This document shows positions 1-8,440 of a DNA stretch of 28,945 bases, piece by piece. The stretch spans positions 1 to 28,945 of the forward strand of contig CAZSLV010000010.1 in the NCBI GenBank assembly GCA_964607545.1, in the 5' to 3' direction. The first letter of the stretch is position 1. Every line of letters starts with the position of its first letter. Source of the DNA: Gudongella sp964607545 (GTDB lineage Bacteria > Bacillota > Clostridia > Tissierellales > Tissierellaceae). Under the pieces are notes generated by a model, which was not told where the DNA came from, did no database searches, and saw only the letters and a program-made list of their open reading frames with translations. Position numbers and translations under genes: made by a program.

Positions 1-15
1 GTGTGGCTTTGAAAG

Positions 16-21
16 TATAAT
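16..21 (+). promoter_or_regulatory. Probable -10 box of the leu operon promoter (truncated by window edge)
   Basis: A perfect TATAAT lies a short distance before the first helix of the Leu T-box leader, where a transcription start near position 28 would be expected. The matching -35 box would fall at or before the window start, so the promoter cannot be checked completely. Confidence 0.5.
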
Positions 22-27
22 CAGATT

Positions 28-307
28 TAATATTAAAAAACAAATGCTAAAAAGAAGAGAAAAGTACCAAGCCTTGTTTACAGAGAGTTGATGGTAGGTG
101 GGAATCAACAATAGGGAGGTATGTAATACTAGTTTCTGAGCAGCTTGACCCAAAGCTATTGCAAGTAGGTCATGTACGGTTTCCACCGTTATATGGATAC
201 CAGATATTAGTCTGGGATAAAGGCAGAGAATTTTTTGCAAATTAGGGTGGTAACACGAGAATATACCTCGTCCCTATAAGTTTATACTTATAGGGACGGG
301 GTTTTTT
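28..307 (+). ncRNA. T-box riboswitch leader, leucine-specific, upstream of leuA
   Basis: This 5' leader reads uncharged tRNA and lets transcription into leuACDB continue only when leucine is scarce. Stem I has the expected AG-rich bulge and the GGTAGGTGGGAATC distal loop at about 93-112. The base helix pairs GCT...AGAA (about 47-56) with TTTCT.AGC (about 133-141). The specifier loop 3' side reads AAT-A-CTA-G, placing CUA (Leu) at 129-131, followed by the usual purine. The T-box motif AGGGTGGTAACACG is at 244-257; its TGGT can pair with a tRNA ending in ACCA. One position differs from the commoner GGTACCACG form. The competing terminator follows at once. Assignment to leucine rests on both the specifier and the leu genes downstream. 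Confidence 0.93.
266..307 (+). terminator. Intrinsic terminator of the Leu T-box
   Basis: A 15-bp stem (266-280 with 287-301, loop TTTATA, one T-G pair) is followed by a run of T at 302-307. The 5' arm contains the CGTCCCT segment that alternatively pairs with the T-box AGGG to form the antiterminator. Confidence 0.92.
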
Positions 308-343
308 ATTACAAAAAAATTTAAGAATAGGTGGGAGAAAAAA

Positions 344-1876
344 ATGACAAAGCAAATAAAGTTTTTTGACACAACATTAAGAGATGGGGAGCAATCACCA
401 GGTTGCAGCATGAACAAGAGGGAAAAAATAATGCTTGCAAAACAACTAGAAAAAATGGGGGTAGATGTAATTGAAGCAGGGTTTGCTGCTGCTTCAATAG
501 GAGATTTTGAATCAGTAAAGGCTATTGCAGATGAGATAAAAAACTCATCCGTAGCTGTTCTTGCAAGGACTGTAAAGGGTGATATAGATAGGGCTTGGGA
601 AGCTGTAAAGGGAGCAAGGAAACCAAGAATTCATGTCTTTATAGCAACTTCAAAGATACATATGGAGTCAAAGCTTAAGATGGAAGCAAATGAGGTTATA
701 AAAAGGGCTGAAGAAATGGTTGCCTATGCAAAAAGTCTTTGTGATGAAGTTGAATTTTCAGCTGAAGATGCTACAAGAAGCGATGTAGATTTTCTTGCAG
801 AAATATTTGACAAGGCTATTTTAGCTGGTGCAAGTATTATAAATATTCCAGATACTGTTGGATATACAACACCAGATGAATTTTATGACTTTATTACTGC
901 TATAAAAGAAAAGTCTAAATATATAAATGATGTAGAAATATCAGTTCACTGTCATGATGACCTAGGGCTTGCAGTAGCAAATTCTTTAGCAGCAGTTAGG
1001 GCTGGGGCTACTCAAATTGAAGCAACTATAAATGGCATAGGGGAAAGGGCTGGTAATGCTGCCCTTGAAGAATTGGCCATGGTTATTAAGACTAGGAAAG
1101 ATATTTATAAGGCGGATACAAATATTATAACAGAGGAAATAACAAAGACTAGCCATATGCTTTCAAATATAACAGGGGTTAATGTACAACCCAACAAGGC
1201 TATTGTAGGGGCAAATGCCTTTTCCCATGAATCTGGAATCCACCAGCATGGCATGTTAAGTAATAGAGAGACATATGAAATAATGACTCCAGAATCTGTG
1301 GGCCTTAGTAAGACAAACCTGGTGCTTGGAAAACATTCAGGAAGACATGCCTTTAAAGATAAGATTATATCTATGGGCTATGATATAACTACAGAAGAAC
1401 TTGACCGTGTATTTATTGAATTTAAGGCATTGGCAGATAAGAAAAAACAAGTGTTTGATAGGGATATTGAAATTCTTTTGACAAAGGGTCTTAAAGAAGA
1501 AGATGCATACTTTAAACTAGACAGGTTTGTTATAAATTCTGGAAATACTATTACAACAACTGCATCTGTAGTCATAAATGTAAATGGAGAGAAAAAAGAA
1601 GGCATAGCCTTTGCTAAGGGTCCTGTAGATGCAGCTTTTAGGGCAATAGAAGAGTGTATTGACATAGAAATTAGCCTTGAGGATTACTCCCTTCAATCTA
1701 TAACAGAAGGTACAGATGCCCTTGGTTATGCAAGTGTCAAGCTAAGATACAAGGATGAGATTTATGTTGGCAGGGATGCAAATATAAATGTAGTTGAAGC
1801 AAGCATAAAGGCATATGTAGATGCTATAAATAGGATTATGGAACAAGAAATAATTATAAAAAACCAAGTTGTATAG
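344..1876 (+). CDS. leuA: 2-isopropylmalate synthase
   Basis: Catalyses the first leucine-specific step: acetyl-CoA plus 2-ketoisovalerate gives 2-isopropylmalate. The 510-residue protein is full length for the long LeuA form. The N-terminal TIM barrel starts with the DTTLRDGEQSPG motif (residues 9-20) and carries the metal-binding HCHDD motif near residue 200, then GIGERAGN and SGIHQHG. The C-terminal third (about 385-505) is the LeuA dimer/allosteric domain, where leucine feedback normally acts; its TTTASVVINVNGE stretch fits that fold. The start is supported by GGTGGGAG about 6 bases upstream of the ATG, just downstream of the T-box terminator. It is the first gene of leuACDB, 12 nt before leuC. 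Confidence 0.97.
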   Translation: MTKQIKFFDTTLRDGEQSPGCSMNKREKIMLAKQLEKMGVDVIEAGFAAASIGDFESVKAIADEIKNSSVAVLARTVKGDIDRAWEAVKGARKPRIHVFIATSKIHMESKLKMEANEVIKRAEEMVAYAKSLCDEVEFSAEDATRSDVDFLAEIFDKAILAGASIINIPDTVGYTTPDEFYDFITAIKEKSKYINDVEISVHCHDDLGLAVANSLAAVRAGATQIEATINGIGERAGNAALEELAMVIKTRKDIYKADTNIITEEITKTSHMLSNITGVNVQPNKAIVGANAFSHESGIHQHGMLSNRETYEIMTPESVGLSKTNLVLGKHSGRHAFKDKIISMGYDITTEELDRVFIEFKALADKKKQVFDRDIEILLTKGLKEEDAYFKLDRFVINSGNTITTTASVVINVNGEKKEGIAFAKGPVDAAFRAIEECIDIEISLEDYSLQSITEGTDALGYASVKLRYKDEIYVGRDANINVVEASIKAYVDAINRIMEQEIIIKNQVV

Positions 1877-1888
1877 GAGGAAAAATAG

Positions 1889-3163
1889 ATGGGAATGACA
1901 ATGACACAAAAAATCTTAGCCTACCATGTGGGAAGGGATTCTGTAAAAGCTGGTGAATTTATAAATGCAGATTTAGATATGGTCTTAGGGAATGATATTA
2001 CTAGCCCACCTGCTATAAATGTCTTTAATGAAATGGGTAAAGATAGGGTCTTTGATAGAAAAAAAGTAGCCCTAGTTCCAGACCACTTTACACCCAATAA
2101 GGATATAAAGTCAGCTGAACAATGTAAAATAATGAGGGAATTTGCTTATTCTCAAGATATAGAAAACTACTTTGAAATAGGCCAGATGGGAATTGAACAT
2201 GCCCTCCTACCAGAAAAGGGCCTAGTAGTCCCAGGGGATGTAGTAATAGGAGCAGACTCCCACACATGCACCTATGGGGCCCTGGGAGCCTTTTCAACTG
2301 GAGTTGGGTCTACTGATATGGCCGCTGGAATGGCAACTGGCAAGGCCTGGTTTAGGGTCCCCTCAGCCATTTCCTTTAAACTTATAGGCAAGAAAGACAA
2401 GTGGGTTAGTGGCAAGGATATAATCCTTCATATTATTGGAAAAATTGGAGTTGAAGGGGCAAGGTATAGGTCTATGGAATTTTCAGGTGAAGGGATAAAA
2501 CACTTAAATATAGACGATAGGTTTACAATTTCTAATATGGCAATTGAAGCAGGGGCAAAAAATGGAATTTTTCCAGTAGATGAAGTTACAAGAAACTACC
2601 TTAAGAATCGGGCAAGAAAGTCTTATAAGGAATATGAACCGGACAGTGATTGTACTTATGATGAAACTTATGAAATAGACTTAAGTAAAGTAAGGCCTAC
2701 CATCTCTTTTCCCCATAGTCCAGATAATACAAGGACTATTGAAGAAGTAAATAAGATGGAGAAAATTAAGATTGACCAAGTAGTAATTGGGTCTTGTACC
2801 AATGGTAGGATAGAGGATATGAGGATGGCGGCCAAAGTCTTAAAGGATAGGAAGATTGCCAAGGGGGTAAGGGCTATAATATTTCCAGCTACCCAAGAGA
2901 TCTACCTACAAGCAATTGAAGAAGGCTTGGTAAAGATTTTTATAGAGGCCGGGGCTGTATTTTCTACCCCAACCTGCGGACCATGTTTAGGAGGCCATAT
3001 GGGAATCCTAGCAGGGGGTGAAAGGGCTGTTTCTACTACAAATAGAAACTTTATTGGTAGGATGGGTCATAAGGAATCAGAAGTTTATCTTGCAAGTCCC
3101 TATGTAGCAGCTGCCTCAGGTGTTTTAGGCTATATAGCAGGGCCACAAGAATTGGAGGATTAA
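1889..3163 (+). CDS. leuC: 3-isopropylmalate dehydratase, large subunit
   Basis: Large subunit of isopropylmalate isomerase, which converts 2- to 3-isopropylmalate through an aconitase-type [4Fe-4S] cluster. The cluster cysteines are visible at C303 (GSCTNGR), C363 and C366 (TCGPCLGG). At 424 residues it is the shorter archaeal/Clostridia type rather than the roughly 465-residue proteobacterial form. AGGAGG lies 8 nt before the ATG. A second in-frame ATG three codons later (MGMTM) could also serve. The next gene, encoding the small subunit, begins 2 nt after the stop, so the two are almost certainly co-translated. Confidence 0.97.
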   Translation: MGMTMTQKILAYHVGRDSVKAGEFINADLDMVLGNDITSPPAINVFNEMGKDRVFDRKKVALVPDHFTPNKDIKSAEQCKIMREFAYSQDIENYFEIGQMGIEHALLPEKGLVVPGDVVIGADSHTCTYGALGAFSTGVGSTDMAAGMATGKAWFRVPSAISFKLIGKKDKWVSGKDIILHIIGKIGVEGARYRSMEFSGEGIKHLNIDDRFTISNMAIEAGAKNGIFPVDEVTRNYLKNRARKSYKEYEPDSDCTYDETYEIDLSKVRPTISFPHSPDNTRTIEEVNKMEKIKIDQVVIGSCTNGRIEDMRMAAKVLKDRKIAKGVRAIIFPATQEIYLQAIEEGLVKIFIEAGAVFSTPTCGPCLGGHMGILAGGERAVSTTNRNFIGRMGHKESEVYLASPYVAAASGVLGYIAGPQELED

Positions 3164-3165
3164 TT

Positions 3166-3672
3166 ATGAAATTGACGGGAAAAACAATTAAGTTTGGGGA
3201 TAATATTGATACAGATGTAATAATTGCAGCAAGGTATTTATCTACTTCAGACCCAATAGAACTAGCAAGCCACTTAATGGCTGATTTAGATGGGAGTATT
3301 GCTTTAAGGATATCAAATTACAAGGTCATGGTTGGGGGAAAAAACTTTGGTTGCGGGTCTTCAAGGGAACATGCCCCAATAGCTATCAAGGGGGCAGGTA
3401 TTGCTTGTGTTATAGCAGAATCTTTTGCCAGGATATTTTATAGAAACTCCCTTAATATAGGACTTGCAATAATTGAAAATGGGGAAGCTGCTAAGAGGAT
3501 AGAGGAAGATGATGAAGTGGAAATAGACTTTTCTAGGGGACTTATATACAACAAGACAAAAGATGAGACCTATGTATCTTCATCCTATCCTGAATTTGTA
3601 CAAAGCATAATTTCAGAAGGTGGATTAGTAAATTATATAAAGGCACAAGGAGATAAAAACAATGAAGTATAA
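3166..3672 (+). CDS. leuD: 3-isopropylmalate dehydratase, small subunit
   Basis: Small (swivel-domain) subunit that pairs with LeuC. The 168-residue length matches the short LeuD type that goes with the 424-residue LeuC. The signature NFGCGSSREHAP is at residues 60-71, and the N-terminal GDNIDTDVII is typical. The ribosome binding site TTGGAGGATTA overlaps the end of leuC. The 3' end overlaps leuB by 11 nt, in a different frame, which indicates tight coupling inside the operon. Confidence 0.96.
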   Translation: MKLTGKTIKFGDNIDTDVIIAARYLSTSDPIELASHLMADLDGSIALRISNYKVMVGGKNFGCGSSREHAPIAIKGAGIACVIAESFARIFYRNSLNIGLAIIENGEAAKRIEEDDEVEIDFSRGLIYNKTKDETYVSSSYPEFVQSIISEGGLVNYIKAQGDKNNEV

Positions 3673-4732
3673 AGTGGCCCTAGCAAAGGGAGATGGAGTA
3701 GGAAGAGAGGTTATAGATAGTGCTTTAAGAGTCCTAAAAGAAGTAGAAAATAAGTTTAATATAGACATTGACTATAAGGAAGTTTTAGTTGGAGGGGCAG
3801 CTTATGAAGCATATAAAAATCCCTTGCCAGAAAATTCTTTAAAGGAAATTAAAGGGTCAGATGCAGTCTTATTTGGGGCAGTTGGCGGACCAAAATGGGA
3901 TAATTTAGAATTAAAAAACAGGCCTGAAAGGGCAATCCTAGCCTTAAGAGAAGGTTTAAATTTATTTACAAACCTAAGACCAGGTATCCTATTTTCTGAG
4001 TTAATAGAAGCATCCCCACTTAAAAATAATATAATTATGGGTGGTTTTGATATTTTAGTTGTAAGGGAACTATTAGGTGGAATTTACTTTGGAGAAAAGG
4101 GAACATCTAATACTGACAATGTAAGGCTTGCTTTTGATAAAGAAGTTTACAGGGATTATGAAGTTGAAAGGATAGCTAGGAGGGCATTTGAATTTGCAAT
4201 GACTAGGAAAAAAAGTCTTGTAAGTGTGGATAAGGCCAATGTCCTTGAAAGCTCTAGGCTGTGGAGAAGGGTTGTTGAAGAAGTTTCGCTTGAATATCCA
4301 GAAGTTTCCCTAAGCCATATGTATATAGATAATGCTGCCATGCAAGTTGTAAGAAACCCCAAGCAATTTGATGTAATCCTCACATCAAATATATTTGGCG
4401 ATATCTTATCTGATGAGATTAGTATTTTAACAGGTTCAATTGGTTTACTCCCATCGGCAAGTCTAGGAGATGGGACAAGGGGCTTATATGAACCAATCCA
4501 TGGCTCTGCACCAGATATTGCTGGTAGGGATATTGTTAACCCAATTGGGGCAATCCTATCAGCCTCTATGATGCTAGAATATTCTTTAGATAATAAAGAA
4601 GCTGCAATCCACATAAGACAAGGAGTTTGCAAGGCCCTTGAAAGGGGTTATAGGACAAAAGACATAGCCTTATTTGAAGAAAATTATATAGGGACAAGAG
4701 AAATGACAAGTAGGATTATAGAAATGCTTTAA
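3662..4732 (+). CDS. leuB: 3-isopropylmalate dehydrogenase
   Basis: Oxidatively decarboxylates 3-isopropylmalate to 2-ketoisocaproate, the last committed leucine step before transamination. It belongs to the isocitrate/isopropylmalate dehydrogenase fold: GDGVGREV at the N-terminus, the substrate-binding LRPGILFSELIEASPL region near residue 105 and the C-terminal IHGSAPDIAG motif. Length (356 residues) is normal for LeuB. The start codon lies inside the end of leuD with AAGGAGAT just upstream. It is the last gene of the leucine transcript; a new promoter and a second T-box follow. Confidence 0.96.
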   Translation: MKYKVALAKGDGVGREVIDSALRVLKEVENKFNIDIDYKEVLVGGAAYEAYKNPLPENSLKEIKGSDAVLFGAVGGPKWDNLELKNRPERAILALREGLNLFTNLRPGILFSELIEASPLKNNIIMGGFDILVVRELLGGIYFGEKGTSNTDNVRLAFDKEVYRDYEVERIARRAFEFAMTRKKSLVSVDKANVLESSRLWRRVVEEVSLEYPEVSLSHMYIDNAAMQVVRNPKQFDVILTSNIFGDILSDEISILTGSIGLLPSASLGDGTRGLYEPIHGSAPDIAGRDIVNPIGAILSASMMLEYSLDNKEAAIHIRQGVCKALERGYRTKDIALFEENYIGTREMTSRIIEML

Positions 4733-4774
4733 TAATTCATTATATAGAATATTTAAAAATTTAGAAAAAAGGGC

Positions 4775-4803
4775 TTGACTAAAGTGAAAATAAGATATAG
4801 TAT
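4775..4803 (+). promoter_or_regulatory. Candidate sigma-A promoter for the ilv transcript
   Basis: TTGACT (4775-4780) and TAGTAT (4798-4803) are separated by 17 nt, just before the Ile T-box leader and 42 nt after the leuB stop. This suggests that ilvBNCE can be transcribed independently of leuACDB. No strong terminator was seen between leuB and this promoter, so read-through is also possible. Confidence 0.6.
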
Positions 4804-4825
4804 TAGATTTAATTTAATAAACATA

Positions 4826-5113
4826 AAAGCTATGACGGAGACAAAACTGTTACTTCTTAACAACAGAGAACTGATGTAGGGTGAGAATCAGGGTTAAAGA
4901 AAACAGCAATGATCACTCCTTATGCTATCAAGGTGAAATGAAAAGAGTAGCCAAGATCGGGAGTCTTATACTATAAGACGAGTCACCGTTACATGACTAG
5001 GGCTAGATAGTTTTTTGGCCTTATTAAGATAATTTTCTTTTAGGAAGTTATGAACTTGGGTGGTACCACGATAATTCGTCCCTAGTATATTTATATATAC
5101 TAGGGATTTTTTT
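4826..5113 (+). ncRNA. T-box riboswitch leader, isoleucine-specific, upstream of ilvB
   Basis: Second T-box of the locus. The base helix pairs AGC...GGAG (about 4828-4840) with CTCC...GCT (about 4916-4926). The upper helix pairs CTGTT..TTAAC (4846-4862) with GTTAA..AACAG (4893-4906). The distal loop has AGAGAACTGATGTAGGGTGAG. The specifier loop 3' side reads AAT-G-ATC-A, placing AUC (Ile) at 4912-4914. The T-box motif TTGGGTGGTACCACG (5056-5070) is canonical, with TGGT to pair with an ACCA tRNA end. It would sense uncharged tRNA-Ile and control ilvBNCE. The Leu leader upstream has the same layout in its specifier loop, which supports both codon readings. Confidence 0.93.
5079..5113 (+). terminator. 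Intrinsic terminator of the Ile T-box
   Basis: A perfect 12-bp stem (5079-5090 with 5095-5106, loop TTAT) is followed by a T run at 5107-5113. The 5' arm overlaps the CGTCCCTA segment used in the competing antiterminator. Confidence 0.92.
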
Positions 5114-5132
5114 ATTTATAAAAAAACAACCC

Positions 5133-5158
5133 TAGGGATGGGCGACTTTGTCCATCCA
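5133..5158 (+). repeat. Solo copy of the hairpin repeat found at 9.4-9.8 kb
   Basis: This 26-nt sequence has the GGATGG...CCATCC palindrome and the CGACT.TGTCCATCC core shared with the repeat array at 9426-9788. A few substitutions set it apart. It lies between the T-box terminator and the ilvB ribosome binding site, so every full-length ilv transcript carries it in its 5' untranslated region. Confidence 0.8.
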
Positions 5159-5199
5159 CCCAAAAATAACAACAAATAAAAATTAGGCAGGTGGTAAAA

Positions 5200-6906
5200 A
5201 TGGAAGAAAAAATGATAAAGGGAGCAGAAATCTTACTTGAATCCCTTAGTAGACTTGGGGTTGACACTGTCTTTGGTTACCCTGGAGGGACAGTGATTCC
5301 CATATACGATGCCCTCTATGATTTTAAAAAGATAAACCATTACTTTGCAAGGCATGAACAAGGGGCCTCCCATGAAGCAGATGGGTATGCAAGGTCAACT
5401 GGTAGGGTTGGGGTCTGCATAGCAACATCAGGGCCTGGGGCTACAAACCTAGTAACAGGTATTATGACAGCCCACATGGATTCTATCCCTTTACTAGCAA
5501 TTACTGGTCAAGTGGGGTCAAGCCTTCTTGGAAAGGATGCCTTTCAAGAAAGTGATATTGTGGGGATAACCCTTCCTATCACTAAGATGAACTACCTAGT
5601 AAAGGATATAAGAGACCTTCCCATGATAGTAAAAGAAGCACATTTTATAGCTTCAACTGGAAGGCCAGGACCAGTGCTTATAGATATACCTAAAAACATA
5701 CAAACTGATACTATTACCTATAAAGAATATGAAAGCTTATTTAAAAGGGAAGTAAACCTAGAAGGCTATGTACCAAATTACAAGGGCCACCCTAAGCAAA
5801 TAAAAACAGCTGTAGAACTTATAAAAGAAGCAAAGAAACCCCTAATTATAGCAGGGGCAGGCCTTATTAAGTCAAGGGCTTGTGAAGAAATAATGGAACT
5901 TGCAGAAAAAAGAGATATACCTGTTACAACGACTCTTTTGGGTTTAGGGGCCTTTCCAAGTGACCATAAACTTTGCTTAAATATGCTAGGTATGCATGGA
6001 AGTGTTGCATCAAACTTAGCTACAGAAGAAGCAGATTTAATAATAGCTTGTGGAATCAGATTTGATGATAGGATAGCTGGGGACCCAGAAAAGTTCTGCA
6101 AGGATGCAAAGATTATCCACATAGATATTGACCCAGCAGAAATTGAAAAAAACAGGCTTATTGATGTTCCAATTGTAGGAGACCTAAAGGGTGTTATAAG
6201 TGAATTTAATAATAGGTTAGAGGCTACAAAAAATCCAGAGTGGGTTGATAAGGTCAATAAGTGGAAGAACGACTACCCCATGGTTTATGTAAAAACTAGT
6301 GATAAGTTAATGCCCCAAGAGATTTTAAAGACCCTTGATGAAATAGTTAAGGGGGAGGCAATTATAGCAACAGATGTAGGTCAACATCAAATGTGGGCAG
6401 CCCAGTACCTAAGGTTTAATAAGCCCTATAGGATGCTAACATCAGGAGGGTCAGGTACAATGGGTTTTGGATTACCAGCAGCCATAGGGGCCCAGGTAGC
6501 TAACCCAGATATGCTAGTAATTGCAGTAGTAGGGGATGGGGGCTTTCAAATGACCTACCACGAACTTATGCTCCTAAGTCAATACAAGCTACCTGTTAAA
6601 ATCCTTATGCTAAATAATTCCTACCTTGGCATGGTAAGGCAGTGGCAAGAGTTATTTTTCGACAAGAGGTATTCATCAGTTGATTTAAATCTTAATCCTG
6701 ACTTTGAAAAGATAGGACAAGCTTATGGGATAGAGACTAGGACCATAAAAACTAAGGAAGAATTAGACAAGGACCTTGAAGGTTTAATAAGAAGCAATAA
6801 GCCAGTAATAATAAATTGTATAGTTGAAAAAGAAGCCAATGTATTTCCAATGATACCATCAGGCAAGAGTGCAGCCCATATGATTGGTTTAAGGGGTGAA
6901 TTTTAA
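5200..6906 (+). CDS. ilvB: Acetolactate synthase, large (catalytic) subunit
   Basis: Thiamin-diphosphate enzyme that condenses pyruvate with pyruvate or 2-ketobutyrate, the first common step to valine/leucine and isoleucine. The catalytic Glu lies in HEQGASHEADGYAR (E53). The FAD/central domain follows, and the C-terminal ThDP motif runs GDGGFQMT to NNSYLGM near residues 447-475. An in-frame GTG at 5191 would add three residues. However, GGTGGT sits 5-6 nt before the ATG at 5200, so the ATG is chosen. The regulatory subunit gene follows with no gap. Roughly 568 residues is normal for IlvB. Confidence 0.96.
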   Translation: MEEKMIKGAEILLESLSRLGVDTVFGYPGGTVIPIYDALYDFKKINHYFARHEQGASHEADGYARSTGRVGVCIATSGPGATNLVTGIMTAHMDSIPLLAITGQVGSSLLGKDAFQESDIVGITLPITKMNYLVKDIRDLPMIVKEAHFIASTGRPGPVLIDIPKNIQTDTITYKEYESLFKREVNLEGYVPNYKGHPKQIKTAVELIKEAKKPLIIAGAGLIKSRACEEIMELAEKRDIPVTTTLLGLGAFPSDHKLCLNMLGMHGSVASNLATEEADLIIACGIRFDDRIAGDPEKFCKDAKIIHIDIDPAEIEKNRLIDVPIVGDLKGVISEFNNRLEATKNPEWVDKVNKWKNDYPMVYVKTSDKLMPQEILKTLDEIVKGEAIIATDVGQHQMWAAQYLRFNKPYRMLTSGGSGTMGFGLPAAIGAQVANPDMLVIAVVGDGGFQMTYHELMLLSQYKLPVKILMLNNSYLGMVRQWQELFFDKRYSSVDLNLNPDFEKIGQAYGIETRTIKTKEELDKDLEGLIRSNKPVIINCIVEKEANVFPMIPSGKSAAHMIGLRGEF

Positions 6907-7392
6907 ATGAATACCTATGAAATTTTGATAATAGCAAAGAATAAGGATGGTATAGTAGCAAGGATTATGTCGCTTTTTAACAGACGGGGCTACTATGTAA
7001 AGAAAATGACTGCAGGGACCACAAATAGGGATGGGTATGCTAGGTTGACCCTTAGTGTAGAAGGGGATGAAATGATCCTTGACCAAATACAAAAACAAGT
7101 TTATAAAATTATAGATGTTACCAAAGTAAAGGTTTTTCCTGAAAGTGGAGTCCTAAGGAGGGAGATGATGCTTATTAAAGTCAAATCTTCCAATGAAACT
7201 AGGGCTGGCATAGTCCAAATAGCAGAAATTTACAGGGGCAGTGTCCTTGATGTTTCAAACACTTCTATAACAATAGAATTAACGGGTGATGTAGAAAAGC
7301 TAGCGGGCTTTGTTGAAATGATGGAAACCTATGGAATTCTTGAAATAGCAAAGACAGGAGTGCTAGCAATGAGCAGGGGAGAAAAAATGTAA
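6907..7392 (+). CDS. ilvN: Acetolactate synthase, small (regulatory) subunit
   Basis: Regulatory partner of IlvB that confers valine feedback and boosts activity. It has an N-terminal ACT domain (about residues 4-76, opening with YEILIIAKNKDGIVARI) and a C-terminal ALS-SS domain containing FVEMMETYGILEIAKTGV. At 161 residues it is the IlvH-type single-ACT length. The ATG follows the ilvB TAA directly; the AAGGGGTG binding site lies inside the end of ilvB, so translation is coupled. The gene could equally be named ilvH. Confidence 0.95.
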   Translation: MNTYEILIIAKNKDGIVARIMSLFNRRGYYVKKMTAGTTNRDGYARLTLSVEGDEMILDQIQKQVYKIIDVTKVKVFPESGVLRREMMLIKVKSSNETRAGIVQIAEIYRGSVLDVSNTSITIELTGDVEKLAGFVEMMETYGILEIAKTGVLAMSRGEKM

Positions 7393-7421
7393 CAAAAAAT
7401 ACAAACTAGGAGAGATGAAAA

Positions 7422-8414
7422 ATGGCTAAAATGTTTTATGAAAAAGATTGTAATATGGATTTATTAAAGAGTAAGAAGGTTGCAATAATTGGATATGGGA
7501 GTCAAGGTCATGCCCATGCACTAAACCTTAAAGAATCAGGTATGGATGTATGTGTAGGCTTATATGAAGGCAGCAAGTCTTGGGGCAGGGCAGAAGAAAA
7601 GGGACTAAAAGTAATGACAGTAGCCGATGCAAGTAAGTGGGCTGATGTTGTAATGATGCTTGTTAATGATGAAAAGCAAGTTGAACTTTATGAAGAACAT
7701 ATAAGAGACAATTTAGTAGGAGGAAATTACTTAGCCTTTGCCCATGGTTTTAACATCCACTATGGACAAATAGTACCAAATAAGGATGTAAATGTATTTA
7801 TGGTAGCTCCAAAGGGTCCAGGACCTACAGTCAGAGGCCAGTACCAGGATGGAAAGGGAGTTCCTTGTCTAGTTACTGCCTACCAAGACCCATCTGGAGA
7901 TACCTTTGACTTAGCCCTAGCCTATGCAGCAGGAATTGGTGGATCAAGGGCAGGCATCCTACAAACTACCTTTAAGGAAGAAACAGAAACTGACCTTTTT
8001 GGAGAACAAGCAGTTCTTTGTGGTGGGGTGACAGAGCTTATGAAGGTTGGGTTTGAAGTTTTAGTTGAAGCTGGCTATGAACCAGAAAGCGCATATTTTG
8101 AATGTATGCATGAAATGAAGCTTATAATTGATATGGTAAATGAAGGTGGACTTTCCTTTATGAGAAATGCAGTTAGTGATACAGCTGAATTTGGAGATTA
8201 TGAAGTTGGAAAGAGGATTATAACAAAAGATACAAAAAATGAAATGAGAAAAGTGCTTACTGAAGTTCAAGATGGCACATTTGCCAAGAACTGGATACTA
8301 GAAAACAAGGCCAACAGACCAAGCTTTTTAGCTAAAAGAAGAATGGAACAAAACCATCCAATAGAAGTGGTTGGAAGGGAACTTAGAAAGATGATGTCCT
8401 GGTTAAAGAATTAA
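7422..8414 (+). CDS. ilvC: Ketol-acid reductoisomerase (class I)
   Basis: Isomerises and reduces acetolactate or acetohydroxybutyrate to the dihydroxy acids. The 330-residue size marks the short class I form. The Rossmann motif GYGSQGHAHALNL spans residues 24-36. The knotted C-terminal domain has EQAVLCGG and, near residue 230, ECMHEMKLIIDMV with its metal-binding acidic residues. The cofactor-specificity loop reads GLYEGSKSW (46-54). Most NADPH enzymes have basic residues where Y48 and E49 lie, so NADH preference is possible. GGAGAG lies upstream of the ATG. It sits 29 nt after ilvN in the same operon. Confidence 0.96.
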   Translation: MAKMFYEKDCNMDLLKSKKVAIIGYGSQGHAHALNLKESGMDVCVGLYEGSKSWGRAEEKGLKVMTVADASKWADVVMMLVNDEKQVELYEEHIRDNLVGGNYLAFAHGFNIHYGQIVPNKDVNVFMVAPKGPGPTVRGQYQDGKGVPCLVTAYQDPSGDTFDLALAYAAGIGGSRAGILQTTFKEETETDLFGEQAVLCGGVTELMKVGFEVLVEAGYEPESAYFECMHEMKLIIDMVNEGGLSFMRNAVSDTAEFGDYEVGKRIITKDTKNEMRKVLTEVQDGTFAKNWILENKANRPSFLAKRRMEQNHPIEVVGRELRKMMSWLKN

Positions 8415-8440
8415 GATTAATATAAATGGAGGAGATATAA

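Noticed and set aside
1378..1665. Minus-strand open frame inside leuA, and similar antisense frames in other genes
   Set aside because: They lie wholly inside well-identified genes, lack ribosome binding sites and show no recognisable domains; they are shadows of the coding strand.
5191..5199. GTG start for ilvB at 5191
   Set aside because: The GTG lies inside the GGTGGT binding site that is correctly spaced for the ATG at 5200.
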